45,686 nucleotides of DNA from Rhodopseudomonas sp. (GTDB lineage Bacteria; Pseudomonadota; Alphaproteobacteria; Rhizobiales; Xanthobacteraceae): NCBI GenBank assembly GCA_016124795.1, contig WGNB01000037.1, forward strand, positions 1 to 45,686, written 5' to 3'. Shown here piece after piece: positions 1-9,319 of this stretch. The position numbers and the translations under genes were made by a program. Position 1 is the stretch's first letter. Each line of letters opens with the position of its first letter. The notes under the pieces are model-generated. The model did not search any database. It had not been told where the DNA came from and saw nothing but the letters and a program-made list of their open reading frames with translations.

Positions 1-708
1 ACCACGCGTGATTCCGACATGCCGATGACGCAGATCATGCGCGAGGTGACGCGGCCGCGCATCGAAGTCGAAGATACCGATTACGGCTTCCGGCTGGTGA
101 CGTTACGGCAGATCAGCGATGCCTCGACCCATGTGCGTGTCACCAATCTGGTCTTTCCGAATGCCTTCATGATTCCGATGAGCCGCGAGATGACGATTTC
201 GCAATGGCATGTCCCGATCGACGATCATAAGCATTACTGGTACGCGATCTTCACGTCCTTCGGCGCGCCGGTGAATAAGGACCAGATGCGCAATCAGCGC
301 CTCGAATTGTATCAGTTGCCGGACTACGTGCCGAACCGCAACAAGAGCAACGAATACGGCTTTGATCCGCACGAGCAGCAGCACGAGACCTATACCGGCA
401 TGGGCGCCGACATCAACGTGCACGACCAGTGGGCCTGCGAGTCCATGGGCGCCATCCAGGATCGGACTGAAGAGCATCTTGGTACGTCGGACAAGGCGAT
501 CGTCGCCTATCGCAGGCTGCTACGTGAGGCGATCGCCAAGTCCGACAAGGGCGAGACGCCCATATTGGTGGTCGACGAACAGCATGCGGCCGGCATCACC
601 GGTCCGGCCGCGATTGACGGCATCGGTCCGGCCGACGATTGGCAGGGCTACTGGCAGAAATCGGAAGCGCAGAAGCGCGAGACGATGAGCTGGCAGCATG
701 CGCGATAG
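1..708 (+). CDS. Aromatic-ring Rieske oxygenase large subunit, C-terminal part (5' end outside the window)
   Basis: The frame is open from base 1, so this is the last 235 residues of a longer protein. It matches the C-terminal catalytic region of phthalate 4,5-dioxygenase-type mononuclear iron oxygenases. The stretch WHVPIDDHKHYWYAIF is the conserved strand of that fold. The segment running through ESMGAIQDRTEEHLG and ending in YRRLLREAI is the family's usual helical end. The Rieske [2Fe-2S] domain and the iron ligands would lie upstream and cannot be checked. Such enzymes hydroxylate or demethylate aromatic acids in the cytoplasm using electrons from a reductase partner. A glutamine-synthetase-like gene follows 51 bases downstream on the same strand, which suggests a shared catabolic operon. 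The substrate is unknown. Confidence 0.85.
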   Translation, partial: TTRDSDMPMTQIMREVTRPRIEVEDTDYGFRLVTLRQISDASTHVRVTNLVFPNAFMIPMSREMTISQWHVPIDDHKHYWYAIFTSFGAPVNKDQMRNQRLELYQLPDYVPNRNKSNEYGFDPHEQQHETYTGMGADINVHDQWACESMGAIQDRTEEHLGTSDKAIVAYRRLLREAIAKSDKGETPILVVDEQHAAGITGPAAIDGIGPADDWQGYWQKSEAQKRETMSWQHAR

Positions 709-759
709 TTCCGGTGCGTCGTGTTGATTCTGTGTTGCGGCCGGGCATGACGGTGACCG

Positions 760-2250
760 ATGCCCCCGCGTAAATCCGCAAAGCCGGTGAGTTTCGTCGA
801 GCGCCACGGTCTGTGGTCGTCGGCGCAGCAGCGCGCCGTCGCCGGCATCGAGCGCGCGATCAAGGCGCATAAACTCGAACTAGTGCGGTTTTCCTTCGCC
901 GATCAACATGGCGTGTTGCGCGGCAAGACCCTGCTGGCGTCCGAGGTTGCTTCGGCCTTGCGCAACGGCGTCACCATGACGACGACCTTGCTGGCCAAGG
1001 ATACGTCGCACAAGAGCGTATTTCCGGTGTTCACCGCCGGCGGCGGCTTCGATATGCCCGAGATGCAGGGCGGCGCCGATTTCGTGATGATCGCCGACCC
1101 GTCGACGTTCAAGGTGTTGCCCTGGGCCGACAAGACCGGCTGGGTTCTGTGCGACATGTATTTCGGCAACGGCAAGCCGGTGCCGTTTTCCACGCGCGCC
1201 ATTTTGCGCTCGGCGCTCGGCCGTCTGAACGATGCCGGTTACGATTTCATGGCCGGACTGGAAGTCGAATTCCATCTGTTCCGATTGGAGAACGCGCGGC
1301 TGAGTCCGGCGGACGCGACCTGGCCGCCGCAAGCGCCCGATGTCAGTCTGCTGAGTCAGGGCTACCAATATCTGACTGAATCGCGGTTCGACATGCTCGA
1401 TCCGGCGGTTGCCATCCTGCGACAGGGCATCGTGGCGCTCGGGCTGCCGCTGCGGTCGGTCGAGATCGAACTGGGTCCGAGTCAGGTCGAGTTCACCTTC
1501 CGGCCGCAGGTCGGTCTGGCTGCGGCGGACACCATGATCCTGTTCCGCTCGGCGGTGAAGCAGATCGCGCGCCGTAACGGTTATCTGGCAAGCTTCATGT
1601 GCCGGCCGGCTTTGCCCAACGTCATGTCGAGCGGCTGGCATCTGCATCAGTCGCTGATCGAGCGAAAGTCGAAGCGGAATGCTTTTGTCGCAGCCGACGG
1701 CTTGTCGCGGCTCGGCCGGCATTATCTCGCGGGACTGCTCGAACACGCTCGGGCGGCGGCGGCGTTCACGACGCCGACCATCAATGGCTACAAGCGCTAT
1801 CGGTCCTATTCACTGGCGCCTGACCGTGCGATCTGGGCCCGCGACAATCGCGGCGTGATGATGCGGCTGCTGGGTGAGCCGGGCGACAATGCCACGCATC
1901 TGGAAAACCGGGTCGGGGAGCCGGCAGCCAATCCCTATCTCTATTTCGCCTCGCAGATTTATGCCGGGCTCGATGGCATTGCCCGCGAACTTGAGCCCGG
2001 CCCATCGGCCGACACGCCTTACGAGATGACGGCCGCTTTGCTGCCTAAAGGTCTTGGCGAGGCGCTGGCCGCTTTGCGCGCCGACGATGTGTTCAGGACT
2101 GCATTTAGCCCTGGTTTTATTGACTATTTTGCGCATATCAAGGGTGCCGAATTGGCCCGCTTCGCCAAGGATTCGCCGCAACCCTCCGATCCGCTCGATC
2201 AGGCCACTATCACGGCCTGGGAGCAGAACGAATATCTGGATCTGTTTTAA
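760..2250 (+). CDS. Glutamine-synthetase-family protein (probable gamma-glutamyl ligase)
   Basis: The 496-residue protein has the glutamine synthetase fold: a beta-grasp N-terminal part (about 35-130) and a catalytic domain (about 140-490). Visible metal and substrate motifs are GLEVEF (E168, E170), the IELGPSQVEF segment around 235-245, SGWHLHQSL (H294, H296) and the arginine-rich NGYKRYRSY region. The adenylylation loop of housekeeping GlnA (NLYDLPPEE type) is not recognisable, and the motifs deviate from canonical GlnA. A specialised ATP-dependent ligase that joins glutamate to an amine is therefore more likely than ammonium assimilation. It lies between an oxygenase and a hydrolase gene. 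Its stop overlaps the ATG of the hydrolase gene by one base (TAATG), a sign of translational coupling. The start has only a weak ribosome-binding site. The true substrate is unknown. Confidence 0.85.
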   Translation: MPPRKSAKPVSFVERHGLWSSAQQRAVAGIERAIKAHKLELVRFSFADQHGVLRGKTLLASEVASALRNGVTMTTTLLAKDTSHKSVFPVFTAGGGFDMPEMQGGADFVMIADPSTFKVLPWADKTGWVLCDMYFGNGKPVPFSTRAILRSALGRLNDAGYDFMAGLEVEFHLFRLENARLSPADATWPPQAPDVSLLSQGYQYLTESRFDMLDPAVAILRQGIVALGLPLRSVEIELGPSQVEFTFRPQVGLAAADTMILFRSAVKQIARRNGYLASFMCRPALPNVMSSGWHLHQSLIERKSKRNAFVAADGLSRLGRHYLAGLLEHARAAAAFTTPTINGYKRYRSYSLAPDRAIWARDNRGVMMRLLGEPGDNATHLENRVGEPAANPYLYFASQIYAGLDGIARELEPGPSADTPYEMTAALLPKGLGEALAALRADDVFRTAFSPGFIDYFAHIKGAELARFAKDSPQPSDPLDQATITAWEQNEYLDLF

Positions 2251-3149
2251 TGCCCTATGCCAAGTCGCCCGATGGCGTGAAGCTCTATTATGAAGAGGCG
2301 GGCAGCGGCACGCCGATCGTGTTCGTTCATGAATTCGCGTCCGACCATCGCGGCTGGGAGCCGCAGATGCGTGAGTTCGGCAAGCGGCATCGCTGTATTG
2401 CCTATTCGGCGCGCGGCTACACGCCTTCCGACGTGCCGGCGGACAAGAGCGCATACAGCTACGTCCATGTGATGCGCGACTGTGTCGCTGTGCTCGACCA
2501 TCTTGGCCTCGACAAGGCTCATCTGATCGGTCTGTCGATGGGTGGCTATACTGCCTTGCAGGTCGCGCTCAATCATCCGGACCGCGTACGCTCGCTGGTG
2601 CTGGCCGGTACCGGCTCAGGTTCGGAGCGCTGGTATACGGCCGATTTTCATCGCCATTCGCAGGCGATCGGCGATCAATTCGAACGCGAAGGCGCTGCCG
2701 CGGTCTCTGCCAGTTATGGCATGAGCCCAAGCCGGATTCCGTTCGAGTTGAAAGACCCGCGTGGCTTTGCCGAGTTTACAGCCCGGCTGGCCGAGCACGA
2801 CGCCAAAGGGTCGGCCAACACCTCGCGCGGCTTTCAGGGCGCCCGTCCGTCGCTTTACGACTTCGAAGCCGATATCGCCCGACTGCGGACGCCGGCGCTG
2901 ATCGTGGTTGGCGACGAGGACGAGCGCTGTATCGAGCCGAGCCTGTTTCTCAAGGCCACGCTGCCGGCGGCCGGCCTCGTCATGCTTCCGAAATCCGGCC
3001 ATGTCGTGAATCTGGAGGAGCCGGACCTGTTCAACCAGTTTGTCGGCGATTTTATCGGCCGGACGGAAGCCGGCCGCTGGCTGGCGCGCGACCCGCGCAC
3101 CGTGGCGACCGCCAAGGTGACGCCGGCATGGAACCGGAAGCCGGGTTGA
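2250..3149 (+). CDS. Alpha/beta-hydrolase fold protein
   Basis: This is a 299-residue soluble alpha/beta hydrolase. The nucleophile elbow is GLSMGG with Ser96, the acid is probably Asp224 in GDEDERC, and the catalytic His is His251 in KSGHVVNLEEP. The oxyanion region reads VHEF after strand 3 in place of the common HG motif. The length and layout match small esterases, carboxylesterases and C-C bond hydrolases. It starts within the stop codon of the glutamine-synthetase-like gene, so the two are almost certainly co-translated. The protein may release a product or cleave an ester, amide or ring-fission intermediate in the same pathway as the upstream Rieske oxygenase. The specificity cannot be read from the sequence. 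Confidence 0.85.
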   Translation: MPYAKSPDGVKLYYEEAGSGTPIVFVHEFASDHRGWEPQMREFGKRHRCIAYSARGYTPSDVPADKSAYSYVHVMRDCVAVLDHLGLDKAHLIGLSMGGYTALQVALNHPDRVRSLVLAGTGSGSERWYTADFHRHSQAIGDQFEREGAAAVSASYGMSPSRIPFELKDPRGFAEFTARLAEHDAKGSANTSRGFQGARPSLYDFEADIARLRTPALIVVGDEDERCIEPSLFLKATLPAAGLVMLPKSGHVVNLEEPDLFNQFVGDFIGRTEAGRWLARDPRTVATAKVTPAWNRKPG

Positions 3150-3182
3150 CGGTTTAAGCTCAGGCAAAGGGGAGTTTCGGTC

Positions 3183-3359
3183 ATGTTGAAATGGGCCGTC
3201 GTATTTCTGCTGATCGCCATCGTCGCCGGCATCTTCGGCTTTACCGGCGTCGAGGAAGCTTCCGCGACCATTGCCAAATGGCTGTTCGGCATTTTCATGC
3301 TGCTGTTTTTGGGAGCGATCGCGATCGGCCTGGCGATCGGGGCCAAGCTGACGTCCTAG
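3183..3359 (+). CDS. DUF1328 (YtjA-like) small membrane protein
   Basis: This 58-residue protein begins MLKWAVVFLLIAIVAGIFGF and has two hydrophobic helices (about 3-21 and 33-53) split by a short polar turn (TGVEEASATIAKW). This is the pattern of the DUF1328/YtjA family, usually 50-60 residues, found in the inner membrane of many proteobacteria and of unknown function. A good ribosome-binding site (AGGGGAG) lies just before the ATG. The stop TAG shares the tetranucleotide CTAG at 3356-3359 with the stop of the convergent downstream gene. The 30-base gap after the hydrolase gene means read-through from that operon is possible. Confidence 0.85.
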   Translation: MLKWAVVFLLIAIVAGIFGFTGVEEASATIAKWLFGIFMLLFLGAIAIGLAIGAKLTS

Positions 3360-4603
3360 GGTTTTGTCGGCGTCATCGGCTCCGGGATTTTCAGTCCGAG
3401 ATACGTGCCGGCGCTGACGCCCATCATGCCGAGCAGCGTCGTATTGAAAGTCGGCATCGCGATATCGTTGTAGACGTCGATGGCGAAAATGATGCTCAGC
3501 ACCAGCGTCCAGGCAAAGCTCTGGAAGCGGTGGAAGCTGACGCCGTTGGCATCGCTGAGGATGTCGGTGATGAAGTTTTCCGACTGTCCTTTCAGTTTCA
3601 TCAGTTGCGACGCCAGAACATCGTGATCGGTGCCGGGCTTGGCCATCTCTGTTTGGACGTCGGCAATGGCATTGGCCGTTTCGACCTTGCTCTTCGGCGT
3701 ATTCTTTTGCGCATCGATTGTCGCCGACCCGATCAGCGTGCCGGCGCCGATGCCAAGCAAGGCCAGGGCTGTGCCATTGAAGCTGTCGCTGAAGTCCTGG
3801 GTGACGATGCCAATGAACAGATACGCCGCCAGAATGATGAAAAACCACCATGCGGCCTGGGTCCGGGACAGGCTGTAGGTGCCGCGGGCGTCGGGGTTGG
3901 CCGGGGTCGGGTCGCGGACGATGTTGGTTCGTTTCGCCAGGCCCAGAAACAGCGCGGCCAGAGCCACGAAGATGGCGGCCCAGGCAATCAGGCGTCCGGT
4001 CGGCACGATGCTGAAATTCAGCACCGGCAACGTGCCGGCGGTTCCGCTCATGGCGAAGCCGTCGGCAAAGCCGACGCTGACCGAGACCGGGCGCGCGCCG
4101 GCCGGGCGGCTGAGGATCGGCAGCCAGGTGGCGAGCGAGGCGCTGGCGCGGCTCAGCGTGAAATTGAGCTCCTTGGCCGCCGGATCGGATGGCGGCTTTG
4201 GCGTGATCCCGGTCATCGGCAGGCCATTGAGAAACAGCACGACCGATTTCGTGGCGCAGGGCTTCGCGAAGAATTTGGCGAAGTTCTCGCCGGTGACCGT
4301 GACGACGTCGCCGAGCGCGATGACGTCGGCGGCTTTCAGGGCGGCGGGTGTGTCGTGCGGCAGGGTCCGGGCGGTCTCCGCGGCGCGGAAGGCGTCGTAG
4401 TCGGTCTTGTTATAGGCAGTGGTGACCGTGGGAGGGCTGTCGGTGAGGTCGCAGGCCGGCGGCGTGTCGGCGGCCCACGCCCTCGGCGGCGCGGCGACCA
4501 GCAGCGCCGCGATGGCGACAGCCAGAAGGCCAAGACGAACCGGAATTACGCCGGGCCTCCCCCTGGTCGCATGTCTTGTTCGATGGCCTGATGCGTGCCG
4601 CAT
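3356..4603 (-). CDS. Exported multi-pass membrane protein with duplicated C-terminal module
   Basis: The 415-residue protein has a signal-like segment (about 23-44, ending AWA-ADTPP). A periplasmic part of about 160 residues follows, with an IPT/TIG-like stretch around VVTVTGENF. The C-terminal half carries four or five membrane helices. This half contains two related units. One has RTQAAWWFF followed by LALLGIGAGTLIG. The other has HRFQSFAWTLV followed by LLGMMGVSAGTYLG, so a module of about 55 residues was duplicated. A cytosolic loop between them is rich in Lys, Gln and Asp. I recall similar uncharacterised proteins in other bacteria but know no function. It is convergent with the DUF1328 gene and lies downstream of gyrB on the same strand with a gap of 69 bases. 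Confidence 0.75.
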   Translation of the reverse strand: MRHASGHRTRHATRGRPGVIPVRLGLLAVAIAALLVAAPPRAWAADTPPACDLTDSPPTVTTAYNKTDYDAFRAAETARTLPHDTPAALKAADVIALGDVVTVTGENFAKFFAKPCATKSVVLFLNGLPMTGITPKPPSDPAAKELNFTLSRASASLATWLPILSRPAGARPVSVSVGFADGFAMSGTAGTLPVLNFSIVPTGRLIAWAAIFVALAALFLGLAKRTNIVRDPTPANPDARGTYSLSRTQAAWWFFIILAAYLFIGIVTQDFSDSFNGTALALLGIGAGTLIGSATIDAQKNTPKSKVETANAIADVQTEMAKPGTDHDVLASQLMKLKGQSENFITDILSDANGVSFHRFQSFAWTLVLSIIFAIDVYNDIAMPTFNTTLLGMMGVSAGTYLGLKIPEPMTPTKP

Positions 4604-4672
4604 GTCGCGCCTCCCCGATGGCGCGCACAGGTTGCAATTCTTTTAGCGCTCCCGCAAGTGGCCGGTCGGCGA

Positions 4673-7530
<2,858 letters not shown>

Positions 7531-9288
7531 ATGCGCTGGCCCAACCGCACCTTTGAAGTTCCGCATCGTCTGCGCGCCCTGGTGCGCGCGCGTGAATCCA
7601 GCGTCATCGTGCTCGCCGCGCTTGCCGGCTCGCTCGCCGGTCTGGTGGTTGCCGGTATGGGCGAACTGGTTTCGCTGATGCACCTGAGCTTCTTCGGCCT
7701 CGATCCCGGCGAGCGGCTGTCCGGCGTCTATTCGCTCAATCCGATCTATGCCTTTCTGGTGCCGACCTTGGGCGGGCTCGCCTTTGGCCTGGTGACGTCT
7801 TACATCTCGCGCTGGCGCGGCAGCGAGGTCGATCCGGTCGAGGCCAATGCCCTGCATGGCGGCCGGATGTCGTTGCGCGGCAGTTTCTATGTCGCCGCGC
7901 AAACGGTGTGGTCGAGCGGCGTCGGCGCATCGGTGGGCCTCGAGGCGGGCTATACCCAATTGGCGTCCGGCATTGCCTCGACGCTCGGTCGGGCCTTTCG
8001 GCTGCGCCGGTCCGACATGCGAATGCTGGTTGGCTGTGGCGCCGCGGGCGCAATTGCCGGCGCTTTCGGCGCTCCCCTCGGCGGCGCGTTCTATGGCTTT
8101 GAACTGATCATCGGCAGCTACGCGGTCGCGAGCCTGGCGCCGGTCGGCATGGCGGCGCTGCTCGGCTATCTGACCGCCCAGGCTTTCACGCCCGACCGGC
8201 TGGGCATCGAGACCGGCACCATCTCGAACCTTGCCGTCCACGATGTGGTGATCGCCGGCGCGCTCGGCCTGCTGGCGGCCGCGTTTGGCATTCTGCTGAT
8301 GCGCGGCGTGGCGGCCTGCGAAATGCTGTTCACCAAGGCGCGGGTGCGATCGAGCCTGCGGCCGATGCTCGGCGGCGTGGTGGTCGGTTTGCTGGCAATG
8401 CTGTCGCCGCAGGTCATGTCCTCCGGTCACGGTGCCTTGCACCTGACCGGCATTTTCAAGCTGCCGCTGGCCACCATCGCGATGATTTTCGCCCTCAAGG
8501 CCCTGGCCTCGACGGTGTCGCTCGGCTCGGGCTTTCGCGGCGGACTGTTCTTTGCCTCGTTGCTCCTCGGCGCGCTGGGCGGGCAATTGTTCGCGGTCGG
8601 GCTGAATACGCTCTGGCCGACCCTGAACGCCAATCCGGACGCCTACGCCATCATCGGTATGAGCGCGCTGTCCGTGGCGGTGATCGGCGGGCCTCTGACC
8701 ATGGTGTTTATCGCGCTCGAGACCACTGGCGACCTGTGGCTGACCACCGCGGTGCTGATCTCGGTCATCATTTCGATGCAGGTCACCCGCGAGTTCTTCG
8801 GATACTCGTTCACGACCTGGCGGTTCCATCTGCGCGGCGAGACCATTCGCGGCGCGGCCGATGTCGGCTGGATCCGCGATCTGACGGTGGCGCAGATGAT
8901 GCGCGCCGACGTCCGCACCACGCCGGTCGAGGCGACGCTATCGGCCTTCCGCGAGGCTTTCCCCTTGGGCTCGACCAATCAGGTGATCGCGGTCGACGAA
9001 GAGGGCCGTTACGCCGGCATGATCCTGGTGGCGGAAGCCCATGCCGCCGAATTGCCGGCGACGGTGCCGTTGCGTGACATCCTGCGCCACCGCGACCATG
9101 TCATGTTGCCGCAAATGACCGCGCAGGAGGCGATCAGGGCCTTCGAAAAATACGAGGCGGAAGCTCTGGCGGTGGTGGATTCGGTCGAGCGCGGCCAGGT
9201 GCTCGGGCTGTTGAGCGAGGCCCATACGCTGCGTCGCTTTTCGGATGCGTCGGAACGTCAACGCCGCGAATTGCTCGGCGAACTTTAG
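7531..9288 (+). CDS. ClC-family anion channel/transporter with C-terminal CBS domains
   Basis: The 585-residue inner-membrane protein has about ten hydrophobic helices (about 20-430), then two CBS domains (about 450-510 and 515-575), which usually bind adenine nucleotides and gate transport. The ClC fold is recognisable by spacing, for example GAAGAIAGAFGAPLGGAFYG and the late GSGFRGGLFFAS. The anion-selectivity motifs are altered: GREGP reads GLEAG, with the gating Glu kept and the Pro lost; GSGIP reads GSEVDP; GGIFAP reads GGLFFAS. Transport of chloride is therefore not assured. The frame is open from 7444. I prefer the ATG at 7531 (MRWPNRTFEVP), although no clear ribosome-binding site decides it. 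The gene is convergent with the GGDEF-EAL gene. Confidence 0.85.
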   Translation: MRWPNRTFEVPHRLRALVRARESSVIVLAALAGSLAGLVVAGMGELVSLMHLSFFGLDPGERLSGVYSLNPIYAFLVPTLGGLAFGLVTSYISRWRGSEVDPVEANALHGGRMSLRGSFYVAAQTVWSSGVGASVGLEAGYTQLASGIASTLGRAFRLRRSDMRMLVGCGAAGAIAGAFGAPLGGAFYGFELIIGSYAVASLAPVGMAALLGYLTAQAFTPDRLGIETGTISNLAVHDVVIAGALGLLAAAFGILLMRGVAACEMLFTKARVRSSLRPMLGGVVVGLLAMLSPQVMSSGHGALHLTGIFKLPLATIAMIFALKALASTVSLGSGFRGGLFFASLLLGALGGQLFAVGLNTLWPTLNANPDAYAIIGMSALSVAVIGGPLTMVFIALETTGDLWLTTAVLISVIISMQVTREFFGYSFTTWRFHLRGETIRGAADVGWIRDLTVAQMMRADVRTTPVEATLSAFREAFPLGSTNQVIAVDEEGRYAGMILVAEAHAAELPATVPLRDILRHRDHVMLPQMTAQEAIRAFEKYEAEALAVVDSVERGQVLGLLSEAHTLRRFSDASERQRRELLGEL

Positions 9289-9319
9289 CGACCGGCATTC
9301 TCGCGCCGGCCGGTTCGGG

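Noticed and set aside
2616-3851. Open frame of 411 codons opposite the hydrolase and DUF1328 genes
   Set aside because: It covers three better-supported genes, and its product is Arg/His/Gln-rich with no recognisable domain.
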